Assembly (NCBI RefSeq): GCF_001613425.1
Contig: NZ_BDCI01000048.1
Span: 1 to 64,000 of the forward strand
Direction of reading: 5' to 3'
DNA from: Nocardia vulneris
GTDB lineage: Bacteria > Actinomycetota > Actinomycetes > Mycobacteriales > Mycobacteriaceae
DNA: 64,000 nt
Shown here: one piece after another, positions 44,453 through 53,441 of the stretch
Layout: every line of letters begins with the position of its first letter
Position numbering within the stretch: position 1 is the stretch's first letter
The notes under the pieces: generated by a model
What the model saw: the letters and a program-made list of their open reading frames with translations, nothing else
The model's database searches: none
Told to the model about the DNA's origin: nothing
Translations under genes and position numbers: made by a program

Positions 44453-45375
44453 CGTCGGGAATCCTCCGTGTGAGCCGGGTCAGCGGGGACGGCAGGAAAC
44501 CGTCTCTGACTCACCACTCCGGGATCACGCCGCGTTTTCGACACCGGCGCGCGATTTCGGTGCGCACGCGCCGGGTCGAGCGTGACCGCGGACAGCGCTG
44601 CGGCTTCGGTAGTGCTGGTGCGTGCCGGATCGAGTTCGGCCGCGCGGGCTTGCAACCAGGCGGTGAGTTTGCGTTCAGCGCGCAGGCGGGCCTGCTGCAG
44701 CCGGTCGTAGGAGTCGCCACGTTCGAGCGCGACCGAGGCCAGGCTTCGATGCTCGAGGCGAGTCGAGGCGATCAACTCCGCGGCGAACGCCGAGATCACC
44801 CCGCCGGCAACCGCCTCGCCCAGCAGCAGCTCCGGATGACCTGCCGGTGCGGATCCGATCGGGCGATGCCCGCGTCCATGGCCCGCGGTGTCGAGTTCAT
44901 CGTCGGGTATCGGCGCGCAACGTGCCTGCTGCGCCCATCCGTGGGCGCTGCGGTAGGCCGCCCACCGCAGCCGGGCCACCAAATACGGGCGGTCGAGGTC
45001 GATGCGGGCCAGCTCACCGAAGAACCCGGCCAGCACCGCGGACTCGGCATCGGCGCGACCGTGCAGCCGGAACCGGTGAGCGAGTCCGGCCAACATCGGC
45101 AAAGCCATCCCCGCACACACCAGCCTCGCGTCGCGATCATCACGCCGGGCACCGACGATCAACCACCGCCAGACCGCATCGACCGTGACGATCGGCAATC
45201 CCGGATCACATACGAGCTCTCGCAACCGGCCCCACGTCGGAACCGGCTGCTCGAACCCTGCTCGCAGCTCGGGCGCGAGTTCGACTGGCTGATCGGCCAG
45301 AGCGGTGAAAGCGGTTCGTACCGCGGCCAGCGGTGAGGAATTCGAGCGGTGACGACTGCGCTGCTGTGCATTCAT
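44443..45375 (-). CDS. Helical protein with sigma-factor-like features, head of the T4SS operon
   Basis: 310 residues from ATG 45375 (AGGAGTTGATCGTC upstream). It is almost entirely helical: RELVCDPGLP, VWRWLIVGAR, YLVARLRWAAYRSAHGWAQ, RLEHRSLASVALERGDSYDRLQQARLRAERKL. The last part resembles sigma-70 region 4 (a helix-turn-helix with SLASVAL..SYDRLQQ), so it could control the operon, but the rest does not match region 2 clearly. The gene heads the minus-strand conjugation operon and overlaps the pilin start by ten bases. Conserved hypothetical at this position in similar elements, from memory. Confidence 0.55.
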   Translation of the reverse strand: MNAQQRSRHRSNSSPLAAVRTAFTALADQPVELAPELRAGFEQPVPTWGRLRELVCDPGLPIVTVDAVWRWLIVGARRDDRDARLVCAGMALPMLAGLAHRFRLHGRADAESAVLAGFFGELARIDLDRPYLVARLRWAAYRSAHGWAQQARCAPIPDDELDTAGHGRGHRPIGSAPAGHPELLLGEAVAGGVISAFAAELIASTRLEHRSLASVALERGDSYDRLQQARLRAERKLTAWLQARAAELDPARTSTTEAAALSAVTLDPARAHRNRAPVSKTRRDPGVVSQRRFPAVPADPAHTEDSRRCA

Positions 45376-45759
45376 GACGATCAACTCCTGGCATCCGAAA
45401 GGGGAAAATTCCGACCTCGCCAGGACACAAACTCGCCGCCACCAAAACGCCACCGATCGACTTCCAAACGACCTCCAACCAACTTCCGCGCCCGCCACAA
45501 CGCGCGGTAGCGCACGCCCGCGGCAGTGGCGGCACGTCCGGCGAAAAGGCTGCCGCGAGCAGGGCGGTGGCGTTTCGGTGGCGGACCGCCCCAAGCCAGC
45601 CCGCACCGCCACGAACAGAGGAGAAGATTCGGCAGAAAGTTCTGTGGGCGCAAAGCCCCGAGCGGGCGGCACGGAATTCGCGTGGGGGTGATGTCGGAAA
45701 TGCGGTCGGGGTTCGGAGTGAACCAGTGCACGCACTGCCCCGACTCCGAGGAGCACCGA
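45376..45759. promoter_or_regulatory. Divergent promoter region between conjugation and methyltransferase operons
   Basis: 384 bases separate the starts of the T4SS operon (minus) and the methyltransferase operon (plus). Short repeated strings (GACTTCCAA, GACCTCCAA, CAACTTCC at 45459-45488) may be a regulatory cluster. A plus-strand start at 45691 in frame with the next gene would shorten this region. Confidence 0.45.
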
Positions 45760-46407
45760 ATGGTTTCTCAGCAGCCCGCGCGCTCGGCGCGTACCCGCCC
45801 GCCGGTCCCGGCGACGCTGTGGTCAGCCGGGCCCGACCCGCTCGACCTCACCCAGCCGTGGCCCCGCCCGATACTGGTGCGAGCGCTGCACGAGTTCAGC
45901 CGGCTCGGTGACCGAGTGATCCTGTTGCCGCTCAACACCGCGACGCCCGGATCGGGTGCTGCGGTGATGACCGTCGTCGAAGCCGGCGAGACCGACCGTG
46001 CTCTGACCGACCTGCATGCCGAGATCACCGATGCGAGTACCGCGGATCTGATCGTGACCGACCTCGCGCGCGGTCATACCGATCCCGCGCACCTGCACGC
46101 CACAACCGAATGGGCCGCCACCCGGCTGCGTGCAGGTGGACTGCTGGTCGTTTCTGCCCTGGCCACCCACACCCGGCGCGGGCTGCTGTGCGACCCGACC
46201 GGCGCGATCGTGACCGCCGCACAATCGGCCGATCTGCTCTACCTCCAGCACATCATCACCGCCCCCGTCGACCGCGACGCCATCACCCCGGCCCTGCCCG
46301 CCGGGTCCGGCCCCCAGCGTGGCGTGCAGGCCCATCGAATCGTCCACGTCGATGTCCTGGTGTTCCTGCAACCCAGCGCCCAGGCCGCGGAGCGGCCCTC
46401 CGCCTAG
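45760..46407 (+). CDS. Catalytically degenerate methyltransferase-like protein
   Basis: 215 residues from ATG 45760 (GAGGAG upstream; ATG 45691 is an alternative). Its layout parallels the next protein, a real DNA methyltransferase: DPLDLTQPWPRPI and LGDRVILLPLNTATPGSG stand where the SAM motif DPMCGIGTT should be, LIVTDLARGHTD stands where TSPPYG should be, and ARTRAGG-like LRAGGLLVVSALATHT and IVHVDVLVFLQP match LRPGGHVVVTARPW and IAHEDVLIFRQP. Both catalytic motifs are missing, so it is probably a non-catalytic partner or regulator. The two genes are close on the same strand. Confidence 0.7.
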   Translation: MVSQQPARSARTRPPVPATLWSAGPDPLDLTQPWPRPILVRALHEFSRLGDRVILLPLNTATPGSGAAVMTVVEAGETDRALTDLHAEITDASTADLIVTDLARGHTDPAHLHATTEWAATRLRAGGLLVVSALATHTRRGLLCDPTGAIVTAAQSADLLYLQHIITAPVDRDAITPALPAGSGPQRGVQAHRIVHVDVLVFLQPSAQAAERPSA

Positions 46408-46484
46408 ATACCAGGTGCGACGGATCGCTCTGCCCAAGCCGATCCGCCGCGATCTATTCCCGGCCCCGAGTGAAAGGCATTCCC

Positions 46485-47492
46485 GTGAACGCCATTCCAG
46501 ACCCCCACCCGATGTCGTACTCCGGCACCCATGTAGCCGGTGTGCCGGTGTCCGTATGGGCGACCGCCCAGGTGTCCTCTACCGCGCAACGTGCACGCCG
46601 ATACCTGCCCGACAGCACACCGCATCCGGCGAAGATGCTGCCTGCCATCGCCGCCCACGCCATCGACCACTACACTGGCCCCGGCGATCTGGTCCTTGAC
46701 CCGATGTGCGGTATCGGTACCACCCTGCTCGAAGCCATCAACTCCGGCCGTGACGCAGTCGGCGTCGAGTACGAAACCCGCTGGGCCGAGATCGCCCGGG
46801 CCAATCTCGACGCCGCACGAAACACGGGAAACGACCGCAATGCAGAGGTTTTCACCGGCGACGCCCGCACCTTGGAACGGCTGCTACCCCAGACCTACCG
46901 AGGCGCAGTCGATCTGGTTATTACCTCACCCCCGTACGGAGACTCCACCCACGGTCAGGTCAGGACCGGTCCCGGCACGAAGGTTCACAAATACAACCAC
47001 CGCTACGGGCACACCCTCGACCGCGGCAACCTAGCCAACCTCGGACTCGCCCGACTGCTGACCGGATTCACCCGCATCCTCACCAGCACCGCCACGTTCC
47101 TGCGCCCCGGCGGGCACGTCGTCGTCACCGCACGCCCCTGGCGGCAGCACGCCGAACTGATCGACCTACCCGCCCACATCATCACCTGCGCCACCCTCGC
47201 AGGACTCGAACCCGTCGAACGTTGCGCCGCACTCCTGGGCCGCCTTGCCGATGGGGACCTGATCGCCCGCAGCAGCTTCTTCCAACGCGACTTCATCACC
47301 AAAAACCGCGACGCGGGCCTGCCTGTCCACCTCATCGCACACGAGGACGTTCTGATCTTCCGGCAGCCAGCAACATCCCGAAGTACTCTCGCGCTCAAGC
47401 ACTTCTGCGACCATGGCCAATCCCGTGGTCAGGCGTTGCGAGCAGGGGATGACACCCGCATCTGCGAAGATCCCGACGATAAGGCGGCGTAG
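46485..47492 (+). CDS. DNA methyltransferase, SPPY type (N4-cytosine or N6-adenine)
   Basis: 335 residues from GTG 46485, with AAAGG nine bases upstream. SAM motif I is DPMCGIGTT at 72-80, the acidic motif II GVEYE follows near 95, and the catalytic motif IV is TSPPYG at 147-152. Later come LRPGGHVVVTARPW and IAHEDVLIF. The SPPY form is most often N4-cytosine but beta-class N6 enzymes exist. No restriction endonuclease is adjacent, so it may be an orphan methyltransferase protecting the mobile element, possibly with the degenerate paralogue upstream as partner. Confidence 0.88.
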   Translation: MNAIPDPHPMSYSGTHVAGVPVSVWATAQVSSTAQRARRYLPDSTPHPAKMLPAIAAHAIDHYTGPGDLVLDPMCGIGTTLLEAINSGRDAVGVEYETRWAEIARANLDAARNTGNDRNAEVFTGDARTLERLLPQTYRGAVDLVITSPPYGDSTHGQVRTGPGTKVHKYNHRYGHTLDRGNLANLGLARLLTGFTRILTSTATFLRPGGHVVVTARPWRQHAELIDLPAHIITCATLAGLEPVERCAALLGRLADGDLIARSSFFQRDFITKNRDAGLPVHLIAHEDVLIFRQPATSRSTLALKHFCDHGQSRGQALRAGDDTRICEDPDDKAA

Positions 47493-47902
47493 CCCTCGGG
47501 CGTTTTAGTTAGCATCGAGCGTGTAGTTACTGTCTGAACTCCGACTCAAGCACGAGTGGTGGCGTCTAGAAGCCCTGGTCTCGGCATATGTTTCGAGGTA
47601 TCGGATGAGGGCGAGGGTTCCCTCTGCAAGCGCAACGAACGAATTCTCGGACCCGACCACCTGGCCTCCCGCAACAACCTCGCCGACGCCTACCGGGCGG
47701 CGGGACGATCATCGCCCGCATCTAGCGGCCGATGTGCAGCTTCGGCATTGGCTCGATGTCAGAGAAGTTCAAATCAGAGTATGCAGGTGTCCAGCAGGTC
47801 GGGCGACCGCCTTTGGATAGCGCTCGTGGGAACGATGCGCGCTCATCGACATTCGCGTGCGTTGGGCATGCTGTCAGCCAACTGATTCGGAAGACCCGTC
47901 GA
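47493..47902. other. Intergenic region holding the TPR remnant
   Basis: Only the TPR fragment is recognisable; the rest has no gene. Confidence 0.4.
47632..47709 (+). pseudogene. Remnant of a kinesin-light-chain-type TPR repeat
   Basis: Translation reads NERILGPDHLASRNNLADAY then RAAGR, one TPR unit like those of the STAND protein at 49891 but on the opposite strand, with no NTPase part. The flanking frame is unrelated, so this is a fragment. Confidence 0.65.
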
Positions 47903-48676
47903 TCAGGTGTCCGGGCCTTCGGCCACCAGCAGCTGGGCGTCTTCGATGAATCGAGCGAACAAGCTGAAGGCACACAGGCGTTCCAGCGCGGTGTGCTCGG
48001 TCAGTTCGATCTCGTCGTTCGGCAGATGCCCCAGCGGGTTCCGGATCGCGCTGAAGCATCCCGAACCGAACTCCATGACGCCCCGTCGCATCGACTCGGC
48101 CGTCTGATCACTGCTGAATTCGTCGTATCGAAGGCGGGGCTTGCCGACCTCCGGGGCCTTCTCGGTGAACGCCTGCTTGACCAAGTCCAGCTCGGAGACG
48201 TCCCGGCGCGAAAGCTTGGCCTGCAGCATGGAATTCACTGCTTTCGCCGCAGCGAGCACCGCTTCGTGGCGGTGGCCCGTCGCCCATTGCGCTGATGCGG
48301 CCTGCCAGACCAGTGGATGCAACCCCGAGGCATTGATCTGCGGTGAAAGGTCGCTGCCGCCAAGGTTTTCCATCACCTCGTCGTAGCTCTCCAGACGAGC
48401 CAGAAGGCGCTGAGCACCTTCCCGCTCCTGAGTGAACTCGAACTTGCTGGAGGGAAGCAGAGCTGACTGCCACTCGGGGTAGAGCTTGTCTAAGATTTGG
48501 CGTATCGGTTCTGCCAGCTCAATAGCCGTATCTCGACCACATGCTGGCAGGAAGGTATCCCGGCCCCGCATCGTCGATGCTGGACGTTGGATGACCGGGC
48601 TGGCCCGGTCGACAAATTCCCTCAGTCTCGTGCGTACCCACTCGACGTTGACGCCGTTCAGATTCACGTCCGCCAT
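47903..48676 (-). CDS. TIGR02391 (Hypoth_Ymh) family protein
   Basis: 257 residues from ATG 48676; an in-frame ATG 13 codons upstream is possible. The C-terminal half shows the family pattern: INASGLHPLVWQAASAQW, a GHRHEAVLAAAKAVNSML helix, VMEFGSGCFSAIRNPLGHLP and a final ALERLCAFSLFARFI helix. The N-terminal 110 residues are helical. The family is found in prophages, mobile elements and defence loci, with no known activity. It is a lone minus-strand gene. Confidence 0.75.
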   Translation of the reverse strand: MADVNLNGVNVEWVRTRLREFVDRASPVIQRPASTMRGRDTFLPACGRDTAIELAEPIRQILDKLYPEWQSALLPSSKFEFTQEREGAQRLLARLESYDEVMENLGGSDLSPQINASGLHPLVWQAASAQWATGHRHEAVLAAAKAVNSMLQAKLSRRDVSELDLVKQAFTEKAPEVGKPRLRYDEFSSDQTAESMRRGVMEFGSGCFSAIRNPLGHLPNDEIELTEHTALERLCAFSLFARFIEDAQLLVAEGPDT

Positions 48677-49161
48677 AATCACATACCGCAAGGTAAGGAA
48701 TCGATCCGGTTTCACAGAGGGCTACCTGGGCTATAGAGACTCCCTCGACCAGCCATCCAGAGCTTGGTTCCGACCAGGCCGAGGTCCACATATTGGCAGG
48801 AGAGTGCGTTCGGCCTGCTGCGGCTTGGCCGGATCGCTCAGCGCGATCAGCGGCATTATCGCTCACTCGTGCTGACTGAAGTCAGTCAGTGACCGATTCG
48901 GCGCTCGTCCACGAAGCGGCTGCGTCGCTGCTTGTTTTCGATGGCGCAAGCGAAGTTCTTGGGGGCGGCCTTCGATTGCGGGTTGGTCAGGGCACCAGGG
49001 ACACCGCCGCCCCACGGGCTCTGCGTCGCAGCAGGCATTGTCGGCGGCGATCGTTGTCAGCGCGTATGAGATTTTCGATACGCCGACGATATCCGCCGAA
49101 TTATACCGTCGACTCTGAAATCCCCTGTGTCACAGGAGATCTAGAGAAACAGGAGAAGACG
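48677..49161. other. Intergenic region, no gene seen
   Basis: Contains the upstream region of the I36 inhibitor gene. An in-frame extension of that gene back to 48889 lacks a ribosome site. Confidence 0.4.
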
Positions 49162-49515
49162 ATGAAACTGCGCGAACTCGCCGTGACGGCCCTGCTGGTC
49201 CTCGGCATGTCCGGCTTGGCTGTCCCCGCCCAAGCCGCCGCCGGATACGACCGCTGCCCGAACGGGCATTTCTGCCTCTTCAGCGCCGCCAACGGGGGCG
49301 GGCGAATCGCCTACTTCCGCCTCGGCTCCACCGATCTACGCCTGCAGAACATCGACGCCCAAGCCTATTCGAAGTGGAACCGTACCGGCCGATACTGGGA
49401 CGGGTTCACCGAGTACAACTATCGCGGCGGCGTCATCTTCCGGAGCGGCCCCGGTCAACAACTCAACGTCCCGGCCGATGTCGCCACTCAGGTGCATTCG
49501 GTGAAGCCGGCCTGA
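49162..49515 (+). CDS. Secreted peptidase-inhibitor family I36 protein
   Basis: 117 residues from ATG 49162 (AGGAGAAGACG upstream). Signal peptide MKLRELAVTALLVLGM...AQAAA with cleavage after AQA. The mature part has CPNGHFCLFSAANGGG and WNRTGRYWDGFTEYNY, followed by PGQQLNVPADVA, the beta/gamma-crystallin-like repeats of the I36 family, which includes Streptomyces metalloprotease inhibitor. The two visible cysteines (CPNGHFC) may form a disulphide; the second cysteine pair common in the family is not seen. Exported. Confidence 0.85.
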   Translation: MKLRELAVTALLVLGMSGLAVPAQAAAGYDRCPNGHFCLFSAANGGGRIAYFRLGSTDLRLQNIDAQAYSKWNRTGRYWDGFTEYNYRGGVIFRSGPGQQLNVPADVATQVHSVKPA

Positions 49516-49890
49516 CGCGAAATCGGCGAGACGCGACAGCGTTCGCCATCAGCTGGGGTTGCGGGCGAGCAGGCAGAGCGGCGGCCCACGTAGACAGACG
49601 ACAGCCCCGCCCAGCAAAGCTGCTGGGCGGGGTCACGGACCAGGCGGCGACTTCATCGTTACAGCGCTCATGCGGTTTTCCGCAGGCTCCACTACAGGTT
49701 CCCGTGATTCCCACAAACGGATGTTCCCACGATCCGCAGAACTCGCCGTGAGCTCGAACACCGCGCTCACGCGGTTCATGTCGCCACGTAAGCGGCATGA
49801 GCGGATGTGCTGCTGACTAGGCATATGTGCGGTGGTGACCCGCTACTTTGACGGGCTACTGCGGAGTTGGGGGTGCACTGGTCGGGCAGG
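49516..49890. other. Spacer between convergent genes
   Basis: Contains the terminator hairpin; no gene seen. Confidence 0.5.
49605..49632 (+). terminator. 12-bp GC-rich hairpin after the I36 gene
   Basis: CCCCGCCCAGCA (49605-49616) pairs exactly with TGCTGGGCGGGG (49621-49632) around a four-base loop, 90 bases after the stop. Confidence 0.75.
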
Positions 49891-51717
49891 TCAGCGCTCG
49901 TCGATTGTTTCTGCTTGCGTGGTGGCGAGATTGATGCGGACAGTGTCAGTGAGCGGATGATCGGCCCCAAGGATCTGCTGGCAATCACGCAGTAACGACT
50001 CGAACAACGGGATGGCTTTGCCCAACTGCCCCGCCGACCTGTAGGCGCCGGCGAGGTTGTTGCGGGAGGAGAGAGTGTCAGGGTGGTCGGCACCGAGCAC
50101 CCGCTCGTAGTCGGTGAGGGTGGCTTCGTAGAGCGCGATGGCGTTGCCCAACTGCCCCGCCGACTCGTAGGCGCCGGCGAGGTTGTTGCGGGAGGTGAAA
50201 GTGTTCGGGTGGTCGGCACCGAGCACCCGCTCGTAGTCGGTGAGGGTGGCTTCGTAGAGCGCGATGGCTTTGCCCAACTGCCCCGCCGACCTGTAGGCGC
50301 CGGCAAGGTTGTTGCGGGAGGTGAGAGTGTCAGGGTGGTCGGCTCCCAGCACCCGCTCGCGATCGGTGAGGGTGGCTTCGTAGAGCGCGATGGCGTTGCC
50401 CAACTGCCCCGCCGACTCGTAGGCGTACGCGAGGTTGTTGCGGGAGGAGAGAGTGTCGGGGTGGTCGGGGCCGAGGAGGTGGTTGTAGTCGGTGTGGGTT
50501 TGTTCTGCGAGAGTTAGGGATCGTGCGGTGTCGGCGGAAGTGATCAGTTGGTGCACAGCCCAGGTTCGGGTGGCGAGTACTTGTTCGAGTAGTTGAGGTT
50601 GTGAGGTTTTTGGTAGTCCGGTGTCCCAGATCGCCTCGATCTGCTCGGCCAGGTGTGCTCCCTGCTCGCGGCGTACCCATGCCTCCTCGTCGTCGAACAG
50701 GGCCGGAACTATCACGTCTAGTGAGTTGTGCACGAGAGGTTCTGTGGCACTCGCGGATTGAGCGCGTTCGCGGAGTATCCGGGCGATGAGGCGGTGCATG
50801 ATCACCGAGTCGCCGGTGGTCGACCAGGACATCAGCGACGCGGTCACGCAGCGTGCGATGGCTTCATCGAGGTGGCCGTGCGGGTCCGGCAGCAGTGTTC
50901 TGGTCACCCCGGAAGGCGATAGCATCGCCATCACCGTCAGCAACCACGCCACGATCGCGTCCACGTCGGGGTTTTCCGTGGCTGATTCGACGGCGTCAAT
51001 GGATAGCAGGATCGCTCGAGCTACTGAGTGCGGATAGTCGTGGCCTGCCGTGCGCGCCAACACATCCGGCAGCCGTCGCTGGCTCAGCAAGCGCAGGTAG
51101 TGCGGGTAGTCCAGGCGTCGGCTGGTGATGGTCGCAGTCGCGCTCGACAACGCCAAGGGAAGATCGCCCAGCACGTCGGCGACTCGGTCGGCGTCGGCGT
51201 CATCGGGCAGGTTGGTGGCATCGGCGAGATAGGAGCGTGATTCCGCACGGGTGAATCCTTGAAGCTCGACTGTGGCACCGAAACTGGTGAACGAACGATC
51301 CGTCGTGGTCACGATGACCCGGACCCCGCCGGTGGCGGGCAGCAGCGGCCGCAGTCTGTCCGGGTCGACGGCATTGTCAAACACCAGCAGCCCCGCCTCT
51401 GAACGACCCGAGAGATGATCCCGCAGGCGGCGAGCCGAAACCGCCGAATCACCCTCGGGATCGGCGACACCGAATCGCTGAGCTATCTCCGCGAGTCCGG
51501 CACGTGCCAAGTCGAGGGATTCAGCACTGATCCACCCCACCAAACCAGCACCACGATCGACTTCATCACGAGCAATGGAGGCAGCCAACTGCGTTTTCCC
51601 CACTCCCCGCATTCCGGTGACCACCACCGCCACTCGCGAGCGATCCAGCACCGCCCGCAACCGATCCAACTCGACGCGGGCGATGAAGTGGGTTGGCAAC
51701 TGGGGGATCTCACCCAC
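49891..51717 (-). CDS. STAND NTPase (NB-ARC) with C-terminal TPR repeats
   Basis: 608 residues from GTG 51717. The NTPase domain has Walker A GMRGVGKTQ at 35-43, Walker B GLLVFDNA near 113, RVIVTTTDR (sensor 1) and GDLPLALSSA (GxP motif). A winged-helix-like stretch follows, then five kinesin-light-chain-type TPRs of 42 residues (ERVLGADHPDTLTSRNNLAG and similar), encoded by near-identical 126-bp DNA repeats. Such proteins sense a signal through the repeats and oligomerise; several are antiphage effectors. The frame stays open about 125 bases further upstream (to the stop of the partner gene) with no ATG or GTG, so the true start or a frameshift link to the partner is unresolved. Confidence 0.85.
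   Translation of the reverse strand: MGEIPQLPTHFIARVELDRLRAVLDRSRVAVVVTGMRGVGKTQLAASIARDEVDRGAGLVGWISAESLDLARAGLAEIAQRFGVADPEGDSAVSARRLRDHLSGRSEAGLLVFDNAVDPDRLRPLLPATGGVRVIVTTTDRSFTSFGATVELQGFTRAESRSYLADATNLPDDADADRVADVLGDLPLALSSATATITSRRLDYPHYLRLLSQRRLPDVLARTAGHDYPHSVARAILLSIDAVESATENPDVDAIVAWLLTVMAMLSPSGVTRTLLPDPHGHLDEAIARCVTASLMSWSTTGDSVIMHRLIARILRERAQSASATEPLVHNSLDVIVPALFDDEEAWVRREQGAHLAEQIEAIWDTGLPKTSQPQLLEQVLATRTWAVHQLITSADTARSLTLAEQTHTDYNHLLGPDHPDTLSSRNNLAYAYESAGQLGNAIALYEATLTDRERVLGADHPDTLTSRNNLAGAYRSAGQLGKAIALYEATLTDYERVLGADHPNTFTSRNNLAGAYESAGQLGNAIALYEATLTDYERVLGADHPDTLSSRNNLAGAYRSAGQLGKAIPLFESLLRDCQQILGADHPLTDTVRINLATTQAETIDER
50021..50524 (-). repeat. Tandem 126-bp repeats encoding TPR units
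   Basis: Four nearly identical units begin with CCCAACTGCCCCGCCGAC at 50021, 50147, 50273 and 50399, exactly 126 bases apart. They encode the TPRs of the STAND protein. Near-identity at DNA level suggests recent duplication or gene conversion. Confidence 0.92.
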
Positions 51718-51842
51718 TATCGCCCGCCCCGGCTCTTGCGGCCCGCGTCCGGCGCTGTTGATGCGGAGATCACCGTGGATGACGTTGCCCGTGAAGATGT
51801 TCGCACCTGTGCCCGGCGCGGGTGACGCGGTGGTACCTGGGA

Positions 51843-52307
51843 TCAGGACCGCGTCACGGTAGGGTCCGGCGGCCCCTGAAACCCCGCCCGCACCCCGCTG
51901 ATCTTCGCCTCGCCCGCGATCGTGCTATCAACGAGCCGCACCCCGTCGCCGGTGGATTCGATATCGGAGATCTCCAACGCCGTAGCAACGAGACCGTTCA
52001 CATCGACGCCCACCACGGCCTGCGGGGCGTGCTGCCGCACGGCGTCCAACACCGCCGCCGCGGCAACCGCCAACTCCGAATCGCCACCGGCACCAGCATC
52101 TTCGAGGTCCTCGGCCAACGACTCCCGCTTGGCCTCAGAGTCCGGCCGCCGCTCCACCCCGGTCACATCCACATCGCGGTACTTGCGCGAAATCGCACTC
52201 TTCAACCCCGCATACGCGTCCTTCACCAACTCGGTCGCAGTGTCCGTGGCTCCCGCCAACGCACCCGCAGCAATCGCCGCAACCACCGCCGCTGTCACCG
52301 GATCCAT
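51843..52307 (-). CDS. Small N-terminal-effector-like partner of the STAND protein
   Basis: 154 residues from ATG 52307 (GGGGTGG upstream). It begins with a Gly/Ala-rich hydrophobic segment (DPVTAAVVAAIAAGALAGAT) followed by a helical VKDAYAGLKSAISRKY region, acidic helices and a C-terminal beta-rich part (VDSTIAGEAKISGVRAGFQG). This resembles the N-terminal module found in front of some actinobacterial NB-ARC-TPR proteins, here as a separate gene. The STAND gene frame opens at its stop codon. It may be the effector (membrane-acting) part of the system. Confidence 0.6.
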   Translation of the reverse strand: MDPVTAAVVAAIAAGALAGATDTATELVKDAYAGLKSAISRKYRDVDVTGVERRPDSEAKRESLAEDLEDAGAGGDSELAVAAAAVLDAVRQHAPQAVVGVDVNGLVATALEISDIESTGDGVRLVDSTIAGEAKISGVRAGFQGPPDPTVTRS

Positions 52308-52598
52308 ACCGACCACCCCGCAATCTATGCTCTGCCAAACGAATTCCCGAAATCCTCCACCCCCATCCCACCACGCAAGCACCCCACGGACATATCAATC
52401 GATCATCCGACAGCACGGCTACCTACCTGCCTACCACCATGGACACACCGTGCGTCCGCAAGTCGGCACGTCCGGGCTTCCAGCGGCGCAGTCGATCTCA
52501 TTGCGCCCACCGCCCAACCAGCGGCGTAGCGGATACTCGAATACGTCGATCGATGTCAATGACTATCGCGCACTGACGGCTTCTGTCATGCTGCACCT

Positions 52599-53243
52599 GT
52601 GACGACGCTGGGTCGCAACGCTGATCGAACTATTCGGGACGAGAAGAAGTCTCGCATCTGGCAGTCTCATGTCGCACCGCTCAACCACCTGGCCGATCGC
52701 ATCGCCGACGCCGAAAACCTCCCGCATGGTTTCGTTCCGTACGTCGATCCGGATCAAGGAGGCGTCCACGCTCGTGTTCTCGTGCTGCTGGACAACCCTT
52801 CGACAAAGGCCCAAGCCGCCAGGGACAGCGGTTCTGGATTGCTCAGCCTGGACAACGACGACTGGACAGCCAAGAACTGCCGAGAAGCGTACGCCGCCAA
52901 CGGGATTGACTGGTCACAGGTCGTTCACTGGAATGTCTGCCCCTTCCCGATCAGCCGGGACAACGGCGGATCGACCGCTTCCGAGCGCAGCCGCGGGGCG
53001 CGTTGGACACGAGAGATGGTCGACCTCCTACCCGAACTCGAGATCGTGCTTTGTCTAGGGCGGGCAGCCGAGGATGGATGGAAACGAGCCGCAGTACGGA
53101 GGAGCCTGTACGTATTTCCGCAAGGGGTGCCACATTGCTCACGCCGTGGCCTTGCCTCGTCCTCTGCTCGGGAGCGTTTCGAGGCCGCTATTGCGCAACT
53201 GGCCCTCATGCTGAAGTCGCCTAGCGATACCGTTCGTCGCTGA
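52599..53243 (+). CDS. Uracil-DNA-glycosylase-like family protein
   Basis: 214 residues; GTG 52599 is assumed because it is the first start after the intergenic space, without a strong ribosome site. Family points: VLVLLDNPSTKA near 60, SGLLSLDNDDWTAKN, VVHWNVCPFPIS, EIVLCLGRAAEDGW and GVPHCSRRGL. These match the strands and loops of the UDG superfamily fold, with the His of PHCS in the position of the catalytic loop. The usual GQDPY water-activating loop is replaced by LDNPST, so glycosylase activity on uracil is uncertain. Convergent with the nine-gene operon. Confidence 0.65.
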   Translation: MTTLGRNADRTIRDEKKSRIWQSHVAPLNHLADRIADAENLPHGFVPYVDPDQGGVHARVLVLLDNPSTKAQAARDSGSGLLSLDNDDWTAKNCREAYAANGIDWSQVVHWNVCPFPISRDNGGSTASERSRGARWTREMVDLLPELEIVLCLGRAAEDGWKRAAVRRSLYVFPQGVPHCSRRGLASSSARERFEAAIAQLALMLKSPSDTVRR

Positions 53244-53441
53244 GCTCGGTCCAAGTGCGATGCGGAACGGCTCCGCGCTGTGATGGTCTTGCTTTGACGA
53301 ATGCCGGCCGGGAGATCACATCACGTACGCACTTCGGCATTACCGAGCATTCGAACCGGAGCGGTCGATGCTCGGCTGAGCTTGTGACCATGCCGGGGAT
53401 CAAATCGCCCAGGCGGGCCCCCCGTCACTGAGCTCCCTTGC

